Part shown: one piece after another, positions 24,132-33,206 of the stretch
How the letters are laid out: the number at the start of each line of letters is the position of its first letter
How positions within the stretch are numbered: position 1 is the first letter of the stretch
NCBI GenBank assembly: GCA_036555745.1
Contig: DATBKV010000185.1
Coordinates: 1-64,000, forward strand
DNA length: 64,000 bases
DNA from: VAZQ01 sp036555745
GTDB taxonomy: Bacteria; Pseudomonadota; Alphaproteobacteria; Rhizobiales; Xanthobacteraceae
Direction of reading: 5' to 3'
Notes under the pieces: generated by a model
Databases searched by the model: none
What the model saw: the letters and a program-made list of their open reading frames with translations, nothing else
What the model was told of the DNA's origin: nothing
Translations under genes and position numbers: made by a program

Positions 24132-24851
24132 ATGTCCATTGACGTCGTCGACCTGCGCAACTTTTACGCCCAGCGGCTGGGCGTGGTGGCGCGTCGTTTC
24201 ATCGGCCGAGGCATTCGCCGGCGCTTTGCCGATACCCGCGGCATGAGGGTGCTCGGCGTGGGCTACTCCACGCCCTATCTTGGTCTGTTTCGTGAGGAGG
24301 CGGAGCGCTGCCTCGCCTTTATGCCGGCGGTACAGGGCGTAATGCAGTGGCCGACCAACCGGCCCGGCCTCGCTGCCCTCGTGGACGAGCTCGAGCTGCC
24401 GCTACCGGATTCGGCGGTGGATCGGGTGCTGCTGGTGCACGCGCTCGAAATGGCGCAGGACCCGGTCGCCCTGCTGCGCGAGATATGGCGCGTCCTCGCA
24501 GGAGGCGGGCGAGTGCTCATCGTGGTGCCGAACCGGCGCGGGGTATGGGCGCGCCTGGACACGACTCCCTTCGGCCACGGGCGGCCTTATTCGCGGTCGC
24601 AGGTCACGCATCTCTTGCGTGAGGCCTGGTTCACGCCGACCGGATGGGGCGAAGCTCTCCACGTTCCGCCGGTTCCGCGCGGCTGGTTCCTGCGTTCCGC
24701 GGTGGCGTGGGAGCGAGCGGGATCGGCGGTTGCCGCGCCGTTCGCCGGGGTGCACATCGTCGAGGCGACCAAACAAGTGTATCGGGCCGTTCCGGCCAGA
24801 CGCGAGCGGGTGAGACTGGTGCCGGCACTCGAGCCAGCACTGGCGCCCTGA
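24132..24851 (+). CDS. Class I SAM-dependent methyltransferase
   Basis: A 239-residue methyltransferase of the Methyltransf_11 type. The SAM loop is unusual, MRVLGVGYSTPYL in place of the common D-x-G-x-G-x-G form, and the later acidic and post-II regions are DRVLLVHALEMAQDPVALLR and EIWRVLAGGGRVLIVVPNRR. The substrate is unknown. It starts 158 bases from gloB on the opposite strand; this divergent pair is kept in many Hyphomicrobiales, which hints at a link but does not show one. Confidence 0.85.
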   Translation: MSIDVVDLRNFYAQRLGVVARRFIGRGIRRRFADTRGMRVLGVGYSTPYLGLFREEAERCLAFMPAVQGVMQWPTNRPGLAALVDELELPLPDSAVDRVLLVHALEMAQDPVALLREIWRVLAGGGRVLIVVPNRRGVWARLDTTPFGHGRPYSRSQVTHLLREAWFTPTGWGEALHVPPVPRGWFLRSAVAWERAGSAVAAPFAGVHIVEATKQVYRAVPARRERVRLVPALEPALAP

Positions 24852-24975
24852 CCCAAGCAGCCCCGCCGACGCGGCCAGCCGGCAATACCGGGATGCGCGC
24901 AACCGGGAATCTTACCCCGGGTATTGAGCGCGACCGCGACCGGTTATCTCGGAGACAACGGCCGACCGGCTGCAA

Positions 24976-25644
24976 TCAGTCGCGCGACGCCGGCTCGTCG
25001 CCGCCGTCGCCGCCGCCCTGCATGTCGGGCCGCGGGCCGCGATGGCGGCGTCGGCGCCGATGCAGCGGGAAGCGGTCGGCCTGGTTGTCATGACCGTTCT
25101 GAGTCTGCTGCGAGCCGTGATGCTGCGGCTGTTGCCCGCCGGTGATGAAGGACGGCAGCCGCTCGACATCGCCTTCGGTGGCGGTGCCAGCCTGCGGCCG
25201 CGGCTGGTGCGGCTGATGCGTCGGATGCGGGAACGGTTGCGCATCGCGCGGCATGTAGGGTTGCGGCTCGCGCGTGCCGTAGGGCGCGTCGCCGGCGCCG
25301 CTCATGGACGCTTGCCCGTCGTCCTCGTCGAAGGCGTCTTCGCGCGCACCCGGCACTTCGCCGTCCGGCCGCGAGAAGTGCGGATTGTTTTGCCGGAATT
25401 GCTCCTGCGCCGCGGCGATCACACGATAATAGTGCTCGGCGTGCTGATAGTAATTTTCTGCCGAGATCGGATCACCCGAGGTCTGCGCATCGCGCGCAAG
25501 TTGAATATATTTCTCGGCGATATGGGACGGATTGCCGCGAATCTTCACATCCGGGCCGTTCGACTCATATACGCGCGCCATCGGATTGTGACTCTTGCGA
25601 TGGTTGTTGCGCCCGCGCATCCGTTTGTTCTGACCGTTTCTCAT
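24976..25644 (-). CDS. DUF4167 domain protein, low-complexity and basic
   Basis: A 222-residue protein with a conserved N-terminal DUF4167 domain (RNNHRKSHNPMARVYESNGP, then IAEKYIQLARDAQTSGDPIS and AENYYQHAEHYYRVI). The remainder is poorly ordered: Pro/Gln/His-rich, then a highly basic patch HRRRRRHRGPRPD. The basic ends suggest RNA or DNA binding, but no function is proven. It lies downstream of prmC in the same direction, as in most rhizobial genomes. Confidence 0.88.
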   Translation of the reverse strand: MRNGQNKRMRGRNNHRKSHNPMARVYESNGPDVKIRGNPSHIAEKYIQLARDAQTSGDPISAENYYQHAEHYYRVIAAAQEQFRQNNPHFSRPDGEVPGAREDAFDEDDGQASMSGAGDAPYGTREPQPYMPRDAQPFPHPTHQPHQPRPQAGTATEGDVERLPSFITGGQQPQHHGSQQTQNGHDNQADRFPLHRRRRRHRGPRPDMQGGGDGGDEPASRD

Positions 25645-26099
25645 GGCTTGCCTGTTGCCAACCCCTTCATTGTGGCGGGCCGACGCCGCCGTGCTTCGCC
25701 AGTACTACTCCTCACGCGACCGGCGCGGTGGCGTCCGCGCCTTCGCCTGCTCAAACAAGGGATAGAAATGCGGCGCCTTCGGCCGCCATGTCAGTTTCCG
25801 TGCCGCGAAGCAGCAATTCCGCAGCGCGCTGCGGTGTTGCCCACCACTCCCTCACGGGCATGTCCGCGCCATTCGCGGATCAGCACCAGATCGATGAAAC
25901 ATTCCGTCCCGATTGGGCGACCCATCTGCCGGGTCATCCGGCGTCCTTCGTTCGCTTGGTCTGCACCGTCGGCTCTCCGCAGTCCTGCTCGGGGCTCGCT
26001 ATCGGCGCTCAACAATCTCGGGTCGATTCCGTGGCCGAAACCTAGTCGGTCTTGACCCACAATCCAAGTGCTTTTTTTCGCACCAGGAATGTGGAGGTC
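25645..26099. other. Gap between DUF4167 and prmC
   Basis: About 455 bases without an intact gene. The left half contains the frameshifted remnant at 25705-25937. The right part (25940-26099) shows no convincing ORF, hairpin with T-tract or repeat. Confidence 0.5.
25705..25937 (-). pseudogene. Frameshifted ORF remnant between DUF4167 and prmC
   Basis: Three frames on the minus strand join into one protein-like sequence if two single bases are removed. Frame one ends TECFIDLVLIREWRG, frame two continues MPVREWWATPQRAAELLLRG and TETDMAAEGAA, frame three ends FYPLFEQAKARTPPRRSREE with a stop at 25705. I do not recognise a named domain. Only about 76 residues can be rebuilt and the N-terminal region upstream is not clear. 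It may be a decayed gene, or a real gene with sequencing errors. Confidence 0.4.
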
Positions 26100-27074
26100 T
26101 CATGGCGGCAGCCGCATGACCACAGCCCGAACCACACCCGATAGATCGTGCTGCTCGGCCACCGGCGCAAGCCCTGCCGCGGCGAAGATGGAGCGTACCG
26201 GGCCGTCCTGGCCCCACCCCACCTCCACCACCAGGACGCCGTTCGGCGCAAGCAGGCGGCATGCATCCCCCGCAATGGCTCGATATGCCGCAAGGCCGTC
26301 GGGCCCGCCGTCGAGCGCGCGTCGGGGATCGAATTCGCGCACCTCGGCCTGCAAGTCGGCAATGTCGGCCCGCGCCACGTAGGGCGGATTGCAGACCAGC
26401 ACATCAGCCGGCCCCTTCAGCGCCGTACCATAATCGCAAGCCACGAACGCAGCGCGCGCGCCAAGGCCGAGCGCGATGGCGTTGGCGCGGGCGCAGGCGA
26501 GCGCGCCGGGTGCGATGTCGGTGCCGATACCGTTGGCCTCGGGCAACTCCGAGAGCAGCGCCAGCAGCAAGGCGCCGCAGCCGGTGCCGAGATCGGCGAT
26601 GCGCAACGAGACCCGGCCGCGGGCTTGCGCCGCCGCAAGCGCGGCTTCCACCAGAGTCTCGGTTTCGGGCCGTGGCACCAGGGTCTCGGCATTGAGCCTG
26701 AACGACAGCCCCCAGAATTCCTTGCGGCCGAGGATGCGGGCAACCGGTTCGCGCGCCAGCCGGCGCGTCGCAAGCGCGGCGAGCGCGTGCGCCTCGGCAA
26801 GCGTGAGGTGGCGCTCGGGCTGCGCCGCGAGCGCGGCATGGTCGAGTCCCAGCGCCTGGCCGGCCAGTATGCGGGCATCGAGCTCGGGCGCATCGAGCTG
26901 GCAGCGGCGAAACGCACGCGCGAGATGCCGGCGCGCATGCTCGAGCGAGATGCCGCGCAGGTCATCGGTTCGCACCATCGGGCACGCGGGAGCTTGGGCG
27001 CTCGCCGTGCGCTCTGCGCGCTGCGATGACACGTCGGCGGCGGCGGGTTCGCCTTGCGGGCCGTGTGCGCTCAT
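26100..27074 (-). CDS. prmC: Peptide chain release factor N5-glutamine methyltransferase
   Basis: A 324-residue methyltransferase that modifies the GGQ glutamine of release factors. The N-terminal helical domain precedes a Rossmann core with LRIADLGTGCGALLLALLSE and the diagnostic NPPYV motif in DVLVCNPPYVARADI; EREFDPRRALDGGPDGL-like sequence follows. The first 33 residues before RTDDLRGISLEHAR are low in similarity, so a later start is possible. The ATG at 27074 overlaps the prfA stop by one base (TGATG), so the enzyme is coupled to its substrate gene. Confidence 0.95.
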   Translation of the reverse strand: MSAHGPQGEPAAADVSSQRAERTASAQAPACPMVRTDDLRGISLEHARRHLARAFRRCQLDAPELDARILAGQALGLDHAALAAQPERHLTLAEAHALAALATRRLAREPVARILGRKEFWGLSFRLNAETLVPRPETETLVEAALAAAQARGRVSLRIADLGTGCGALLLALLSELPEANGIGTDIAPGALACARANAIALGLGARAAFVACDYGTALKGPADVLVCNPPYVARADIADLQAEVREFDPRRALDGGPDGLAAYRAIAGDACRLLAPNGVLVVEVGWGQDGPVRSIFAAAGLAPVAEQHDLSGVVRAVVMRLPP

Positions 27075-28168
27075 CACTGCGGCGCCGCTTCCGCCGCCAG
27101 CAATGCCGCCTGGTGCTCGGTGACCAGCGCGTCGATGATTTCGCCGAGCGCTTCGCCCTCGATCACCTGCGGCAGCTTGTAAAGCGTGAGATTGATGCGA
27201 TGGTCGCTGACCCGGCCCTGCGGGAAATTGTAGGTGCGGATGCGCTCGGAGCGGTCGCCGGAGCCGACCTGTCCGCGGCGCTCGGCGGCGCGCGCCGCGT
27301 CCTGCCTCTGGCGCTCGTGATCGTAAAGGCGCGCACGCAGGACTGCCATCGCCTTGGCGCGATTCCTGTGCTGGGATCGATCCTCCTGCATCATCACCAC
27401 AATGCCGGTCGGAATGTGAGTGACGCGCACGGCGGACTCGGTCTTGTTGACGTGTTGGCCGCCGGCGCCGCCCGAGCGCAGAGTGTCGATCTTGAGGTCG
27501 GCGTCGTCGATCTGGACATCGACCTCGGCGGCCTCCGGCAGCACGGCAACCGTGGCGGTCGAGGTATGAATGCGGCCGGAGGCTTCGGTATCGGGCACGC
27601 GCTGCACGCGATGCACGCCGGATTCGAACTTCAGCCTAGCGAACGCCCCACGGCCGCGAATCTCCGCGACGATCTCCTTGTAGCCTCCCACGCTGCCTTC
27701 GCTGGCCGAGATGACCTCGATCTTCCAGCCTTGCTTGGCCGCATAGCGCTCGTACATGCGGAACAGGTTGCCCGCGAACAGCGCGGCCTCGTCACCGCCG
27801 GTTCCGGCGCGGATCTCGAGGATGACGTTGCGCTCGTCCATCGCGTCCTTGGGCACGAGCGCGAGCTTGATCTTTTGCTCGAGCTCGGTGCGCTGCTGCT
27901 CCAGCTGGGCCTTCTCTGATGCCGCCATCGTGCGCATCTCGGCGTCGGTGGCGGGATCGGCGATGAGCACATCGAGGCCCGCGAGCTCGGAGACGACGCT
28001 GCGATAGCGCTTTGCCGCATCCACCACTGGGCCGAGCTCGGCCAACTCGCGCGACAGCTTGACATAGGTCTCGGGGGGCAGACCACGCGCGAGCTCGCTT
28101 TCGATCGTCCCGTGACGGGTGATGAGCGCGTCGAGTTTCTGGTCAGGAAGGCTTGCCATGTTGCTCAT
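27074..28168 (-). CDS. prfA: Peptide chain release factor 1
   Basis: A 364-residue RF1 that ends translation at UAA and UAG. The catalytic GGQ is in RSGGAGGQHVNKTESAVRVT; the upstream FARLKFESGVHRVQRVPDTE block and the C-terminal RTYNFPQGRVSDHRINLTLY block are typical RF1. ATG 28168 is used, with ATG 28159 as an alternative. It lies between ptsP (70 bases upstream) and prmC, which methylates its product. Confidence 0.97.
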   Translation of the reverse strand: MSNMASLPDQKLDALITRHGTIESELARGLPPETYVKLSRELAELGPVVDAAKRYRSVVSELAGLDVLIADPATDAEMRTMAASEKAQLEQQRTELEQKIKLALVPKDAMDERNVILEIRAGTGGDEAALFAGNLFRMYERYAAKQGWKIEVISASEGSVGGYKEIVAEIRGRGAFARLKFESGVHRVQRVPDTEASGRIHTSTATVAVLPEAAEVDVQIDDADLKIDTLRSGGAGGQHVNKTESAVRVTHIPTGIVVMMQEDRSQHRNRAKAMAVLRARLYDHERQRQDAARAAERRGQVGSGDRSERIRTYNFPQGRVSDHRINLTLYKLPQVIEGEALGEIIDALVTEHQAALLAAEAAPQ

Positions 28169-28238
28169 GCGAAACGCGGCGGCGGTTTCGGAAATGTGAC
28201 CGCCGCCCGCGACACCAACATAAGATGGGGCGCCGGCA

Positions 28239-30506
28239 TCAAAGCTGCAGCCCCTCCGCAGCGGCGAAAGCCTTGAGCCGCTCCCGTATCGACACGCTGC
28301 CGGCCGGGCTGTCGATGAGGGGCTGGATCAAGGCCGCGGCCTTGCCGGCATTGAGCTCGAGCAGCAACGCCTTGACCGGCCCGACCGCGGAAGGTGCCAG
28401 CGAGAGCGCGCGGTAGCCGATCGCAACCAACGCCAGTGCCCCGAGCGGTTTGGAGGCGAGCTCGCCGCACAGCGTGACCGGCTTGGCATGCGCGCGACCC
28501 TTGTCCGCAATCGTCTTGAGCGCGCGCAGGACCGGCGCCGAGAGTGGATCGAAGCGGTCGGCGACCCGCGAATTGCCGCGGTCGGCGGCGTAGAAGAACT
28601 GCACCAGGTCGTTCGATCCGACCGAGAGGAAATCGACCCGCGCGAGCAATTCGTCCAGCTGATAGAGCAGGGACGGCACCTCGAGCATGGTGCCGACCTC
28701 GACCCGCTCCGGCAGCTTGTGGCCGTGCCTGCGCAAGTGAGTGAGCTCGCGCTCCACCAGCGATCTCGCCTCGTCGAATTCCTCGACCGTTGCGATCATC
28801 GGGAACATCACTTTGAGGTCGCGCCCGCCCGCCGCCCGCAGCAGCGCGCGCATCTGGCTGCGCAGCAGGCCCGGACGGTCGAGCCCCAGCCTGATCGCGC
28901 GCCAGCCCAGCGCCGGATTTTCCTCCTCGACGTTGTGCATGTACGGCAGCACTTTGTCGCCGCCGATGTCGAGGGTGCGGAAGGTCACTGGCCGCTCGCC
29001 GGCGGCGTCGAGCACGGCGCGGTAGAGTGAGAACTGCTCGGCAGTGCGCGGAAATGTCGCCGCCACCATGAACTGCAGCTCGGTGCGGAACAGCCCGATG
29101 CCGGCAGCACCGGTCTCCTCGATGTGCGGCAGGTCGACGGCTAGTCCGGCGTTGATCATGAGCGTGATCTTCTCGCCGTCCTTGGTCATGCACGGCTTGT
29201 CGCGCAGCGCCAGGTATTGCAGTTGCCGGCGCGCGCGCAGCCGCACCCGCTCGACATAGGCTGCTTCCATGTCCGGCGATGGGCGCACGTGCATGTCGCC
29301 GCTCGAGCCGTCCACGATGATGGCGTCGCCCGGATCGGCCACGCCGGTCGCGTTGGCGATCTCTCCCACCGCCGCGATGCCCAGCGCGCGCGCGACGATC
29401 GCCACGTGCGAATTGGGGCCGCCTTCCTCGAGAACCAGCCCGCGCAGACGCTTGCGGTCGTATTCGAGCAGCGCGGCCGGCCCCATGGAGCGGGCGACGA
29501 GGATGGCATTTTCCGGCAGGCGATCGCGCGCCGGCGCGTAGTCCTTGCCGAGCAGCTGATGCATCAGCCGGTTGGCGAGCTCGTCGAGGTCGTGCAGGCG
29601 CTCGCGCAGATAGGGATCGGTCGCGCGCAACATGCGCGCCCGGGTGTCAGACTGCACGCGCTCGACCGCCGCCTCGGCCGTGAGGCCTGTCGCCACCGCC
29701 TCCTCCAGGCGGTGCACCCAGCCCCGGTCGTAGGCGAACATGCGATAGGCTTCGAGCACGTCGCGGTGCTCGCCACCGTCGGCGACCTCGCCGCGCTCGA
29801 GCAGCACGTCGAGATCGGACCGCATGGTCTCGATCGCCGCTTCCAGCCGCTTCAGCTCTCGCGGGACGTCATCGGCGATGAAATTGGTGATGACCACGCG
29901 CGGCTCGTGCAGAACCACGTGACCGAGCGCGATGCCGTCGTTAAGCGCGGTGCCGGTCAGGTGCAGTGGGCGGCGGGCGGCGGGTTCGGCGCCGGGCTGT
30001 GCGATGGCCGAGAGCTCGCCCGAAGCGATCATCTCCGCCAGCACCATCGCTGTCGTCTGCAGCGCCTCCTCTTCCTCCTCGGTGTAGGTGCGCCGCGCGC
30101 GGTTCTGCACCACCAGTACGCCGAGCGTGTTGCCGGCGCGCAGCACCGGGACGCCTAGGAACGAGTGGTAGATTTCCTCGCCGGTCTCCGCCCGATAGGA
30201 GAACGCCGGATGGTTCTGGGCATCCGAGAGATTGATCGGATTGGCTTCGCTCGCGACCAGGCCGACCAGGCCCTCGTCGGAGCGCAGCACGGTCTGGTGC
30301 ACCGCCTCTTTCTTGAGGCCCTCGGTGGCGTAGAGCTCGAGCGTGCCGTCGACCCGCAGCACGTAGACGGAGCAGACCTCCGCTACCATGTTCGCGGCGA
30401 TCAGCACCACGATCTTGTCCAGGCGCTCCTGCGCGCTGACCGGCTCCGCCATCACCTCGCGCAGCCGGCGCAACAGCACGCGCGGACCGCCGAGCGCGCC
30501 ACGCAT
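28239..30506 (-). CDS. ptsP: Nitrogen phosphotransferase system enzyme I (EI-Ntr)
   Basis: A 755-residue phosphoenolpyruvate-protein phosphotransferase that starts the Ntr-PTS relay to HPr-like NPr and EIIA-Ntr. An N-terminal GAF domain (about 15-165, with AAMVLAEMIAS at its end) is followed by the PTS enzyme I core: the phospho-His in GGPNSHVAIVARALGI, the PEP-binding barrel with GIGLFRTELQFM, FRTLDIGGDKVLPY and the C-terminal SVGSNDLVQFFYAADRGN. ATG 30506 has a gaggaa Shine-Dalgarno and gives the usual family length; the frame stays open 30 codons upstream. The PTS-Ntr system typically senses nitrogen and potassium status in rhizobia. Confidence 0.95.
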   Translation of the reverse strand: MRGALGGPRVLLRRLREVMAEPVSAQERLDKIVVLIAANMVAEVCSVYVLRVDGTLELYATEGLKKEAVHQTVLRSDEGLVGLVASEANPINLSDAQNHPAFSYRAETGEEIYHSFLGVPVLRAGNTLGVLVVQNRARRTYTEEEEEALQTTAMVLAEMIASGELSAIAQPGAEPAARRPLHLTGTALNDGIALGHVVLHEPRVVITNFIADDVPRELKRLEAAIETMRSDLDVLLERGEVADGGEHRDVLEAYRMFAYDRGWVHRLEEAVATGLTAEAAVERVQSDTRARMLRATDPYLRERLHDLDELANRLMHQLLGKDYAPARDRLPENAILVARSMGPAALLEYDRKRLRGLVLEEGGPNSHVAIVARALGIAAVGEIANATGVADPGDAIIVDGSSGDMHVRPSPDMEAAYVERVRLRARRQLQYLALRDKPCMTKDGEKITLMINAGLAVDLPHIEETGAAGIGLFRTELQFMVAATFPRTAEQFSLYRAVLDAAGERPVTFRTLDIGGDKVLPYMHNVEEENPALGWRAIRLGLDRPGLLRSQMRALLRAAGGRDLKVMFPMIATVEEFDEARSLVERELTHLRRHGHKLPERVEVGTMLEVPSLLYQLDELLARVDFLSVGSNDLVQFFYAADRGNSRVADRFDPLSAPVLRALKTIADKGRAHAKPVTLCGELASKPLGALALVAIGYRALSLAPSAVGPVKALLLELNAGKAAALIQPLIDSPAGSVSIRERLKAFAAAEGLQL

Positions 30507-30693
30507 GACGTGTTCCTCGGAACAGCCCATTCCGCCGAGGCCGAGCGCGTTCAACGCGCGCCGCGCCCTCGGCTCGACCAAGTCAGGAAACAGCAACCGC
30601 CGGACCTGGGCGCCCGCGGCGGCTACAATCCGTCAGGCCGTATACCGAATGCGGCACCGGCCGGGCAAGCCAAAGCGTCCGTCCCGGGGACCG

Positions 30694-31794
30694 CTACCAA
30701 GCGTAACTCGCGGAAATACGGCCGCAAGCCGCGCGGAATTGATCGCTGTCGACGAGCGCGGCGTATACGTCGCGCAGCCCCGCGGCGGCGGGAAGCGCGA
30801 GGTCCGAATGCGACAGGCTCGTATCCGGCCCCAGCAGCCGTTCGATGGCTTCGGCCACGGCGGCCGCATCGGCACGGGTTTCGAGCAGGGTCGCAGGCAG
30901 GTCGGCGGTGAGCCTTTGGAGCAGCATCTCGTGGTCGGCCAGGGGCAGCCGCGTCATGTCGGCGCCGGCCAGCAACTTTGCCAACCGATGATCGGGATGA
31001 GCAGCATCCGCGAGCGCGGGCTTGAGGTCGCGAAACTGAAGGACGTCGGGGAAAGAAGTGGGCGCGGCTTCCAGGCAGCACGCAAGCTCGCGCGCCTCCT
31101 CCGCGAGGTAATACCGGTTCAGGCTGTCGAACCAGACGTAGCGGTAGCCGTGCCGGGCGAGAAACGGCTCCCATTCCGGCCAAGCCGGCGCCAGCGTGTA
31201 GGGGGCGAGCGCCTCGACCACGACCACCTTGGGCCGGTAATTTCGCCAGTCGCCGTTGAGCAGCACGTCCCGCTCCACGCCTTCGACGTCGACCTTGAGA
31301 AAATCGAACACCGAGGGCGCATGCTGCTGCTGGCACAACTCGCGCAGCGTCATGACCGGAACGGTGATCGCCTGCGAGGTCTTTCCGAACTCGCTCAGCG
31401 CCGAGCGGGCATGATCCTCGATCATGGTCGAGAGGCCATGGAACTCGTTCACCAGATGGAACCTCGCCATGCCAGTGACAGCGCCGATGAGCGCCTCGAG
31501 ATGACGATCGCGCCGCCGCACCGCACTGGTCAGACGCGCCAGCCACGGATTGGGCTCCACGGTAATGCCGCGCCATCCCTTGAGGTAGAACGCGAACGAC
31601 GCGTTGTCGTGCACCGGATGGCCGGAGCCGATGTCGATGTAAAAGCCTTCGCTGCGCGCGCCGAAGCAGCGCATGAGGTAGAGATCCTCGAAACGCTGGG
31701 CGTAGGAGATCAGCGGGGCGTTGGACACGGCGCTACCGGGCGGCAACCGACGCAGGACAGGCGATGGCGCGGAAACCGGCTTTGACGGCGGCAT
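30694..31794 (-). CDS. FkbM family methyltransferase
   Basis: A 366-residue protein with an FkbM-type SAM methyltransferase domain in its first 240 residues: GFYIDIGSGHPVHDNASFAF (SAM loop), ITVEPNPWLARLTSAVRRRD, and FDFLKVDVEGVERDVLLNGD. The C-terminal 120 residues are helical and not part of the known domain. FkbM proteins often methylate sugars or polyketides; the substrate here is unknown. It lies between lysC (32 bases upstream) and ptsP (187 bases downstream), whereas these two are usually adjacent in related genomes, so it looks like an insertion. Confidence 0.88.
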   Translation of the reverse strand: MPPSKPVSAPSPVLRRLPPGSAVSNAPLISYAQRFEDLYLMRCFGARSEGFYIDIGSGHPVHDNASFAFYLKGWRGITVEPNPWLARLTSAVRRRDRHLEALIGAVTGMARFHLVNEFHGLSTMIEDHARSALSEFGKTSQAITVPVMTLRELCQQQHAPSVFDFLKVDVEGVERDVLLNGDWRNYRPKVVVVEALAPYTLAPAWPEWEPFLARHGYRYVWFDSLNRYYLAEEARELACCLEAAPTSFPDVLQFRDLKPALADAAHPDHRLAKLLAGADMTRLPLADHEMLLQRLTADLPATLLETRADAAAVAEAIERLLGPDTSLSHSDLALPAAAGLRDVYAALVDSDQFRAACGRISASYAW

Positions 31795-31826
31795 TGCGCG
31801 CCCTCTCTCCGCCCCCCGGCGGCAGG

Positions 31827-33077
31827 CTATTTGTCCAGGTCGTACAGCGAGTGCAGCGTGCGGACCGCGAGCTCGGTGTAGTTGGCGTCGATCAGCAGCG
31901 AGAACTTGATTTCCGAGGTGGTGATGGCGCGGATATTGATGCCCTTCTCCGCCAGCGCCTTGAACGCCTTCGCCGCGACGCCGGCATGGCTGCGCATGCC
32001 GATCCCGATCACCGAGATCTTGGCGACGTCATTGGCCCCGTCGATGCGCTCGTAGCCGACCTGGCCCTTGGTTTTGATCAGCACGTCGGCGGCGCGCTGA
32101 TAGTCGGAGGCGGGCACCGTGAACGTGACGTCGGTGGTGACGCCGTCGCCGGAGACGTTCTGCACGATCATATCGACGTTGATATTGGCGTCGGCGAGCG
32201 GTCCGAAGATCGCGGCCGCGACCCCGGGTTTGTCCTGCACGCGGCGGATCGAAATCTGCGCCTCGTCCTTGGAAAAGGCGATGCCGGTGACGACTTGCTG
32301 CTCCACGATCTCCTCCTCGCCGCAGATGAGGGTTCCGGGCGGCGTGCCGTGCGGATCGACGTCCTCGGGCTTCTCAAAGCTCGATCGTACGAAAACGCGC
32401 ACATTGTGCACCATTGCCAGCTCGACCGAGCGCACCTGCATGACCTTGGCGCCGAGCGAAGCGAGCTCCAGCATCTCCTCGTAGGCGATGCGATCGAGTC
32501 GGGCGGCGCGCGGCACAACGCGGGGGTCGGTGGTGTAGACGCCGTCGACGTCGGTATAGATGTCGCAGCGCTCGGAGGCGATCGCTGCCGCCACGGCGAC
32601 CGCGGAGGTGTCCGAGCCGCCGCGCCCCAGCGTCGTGATGCGGCCCGTCTCCTTGTGCACGCCCTGGAAACCCGCGATCACCGCCACCTCGTGACGCTCC
32701 TTGAAGCGTTTGACCAGTTCGGCGCCGTTGACGTCGAGCACGCGGGCCGAGGCATGGGCATTCGAGGTCAGGATCGGCAATTGCCAGCCCTGCCATGAGC
32801 GGGCATTGACACCCATCCCCTCCAGCACGATCGCCAGCAGGCCGGCGGTCACCTGCTCCCCCGACGACACCACCGCATCATATTCGCGGGCGTCGTGCAG
32901 CGCCGCCGCCTCCCGGCACCAGGCCACGAGCTGATTGGTGGCGCCCGCCATCGCCGAGACGACGACCGCCACCTCATGGCCGGCATCAACCTCGCGCTTG
33001 ACATGGCGCGCGACGTTGCGGATGCGCTCGATGTCGGCGACCGAGGTGCCGCCGAACTTCATCACCAGGCGGGCCAT
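31827..33077 (-). CDS. lysC: Aspartate kinase
   Basis: A 416-residue aspartokinase, first step to lysine, threonine and methionine. The kinase domain opens MARLVMKFGGTSVADIERIR and has VAVVVSAMAG, TTLGRGGSDTSAVAVAAAI and YTDVDGVYTTDPR. Two ACT domains follow (ISIRRVQDKPGVAAAIFGPL and ISVIGIGMRSHAGVAAKAFK), where lysine and threonine inhibit. It is divergent from ubiG with 129 bases between starts. Confidence 0.96.
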   Translation of the reverse strand: MARLVMKFGGTSVADIERIRNVARHVKREVDAGHEVAVVVSAMAGATNQLVAWCREAAALHDAREYDAVVSSGEQVTAGLLAIVLEGMGVNARSWQGWQLPILTSNAHASARVLDVNGAELVKRFKERHEVAVIAGFQGVHKETGRITTLGRGGSDTSAVAVAAAIASERCDIYTDVDGVYTTDPRVVPRAARLDRIAYEEMLELASLGAKVMQVRSVELAMVHNVRVFVRSSFEKPEDVDPHGTPPGTLICGEEEIVEQQVVTGIAFSKDEAQISIRRVQDKPGVAAAIFGPLADANINVDMIVQNVSGDGVTTDVTFTVPASDYQRAADVLIKTKGQVGYERIDGANDVAKISVIGIGMRSHAGVAAKAFKALAEKGINIRAITTSEIKFSLLIDANYTELAVRTLHSLYDLDK

Positions 33078-33206
33078 GGCGGGCTTGCGCAGTTCTCCGA
33101 CGCAACCTCAGGGGCGCGCGATCCGCTTTTTCTGCCAAGCCCCCGCGCGAAAAGGCGCGTATACATAGCGGCGAGGGCAGAGGGCCGCAACCGCGCGTTG
33201 GGAGGC

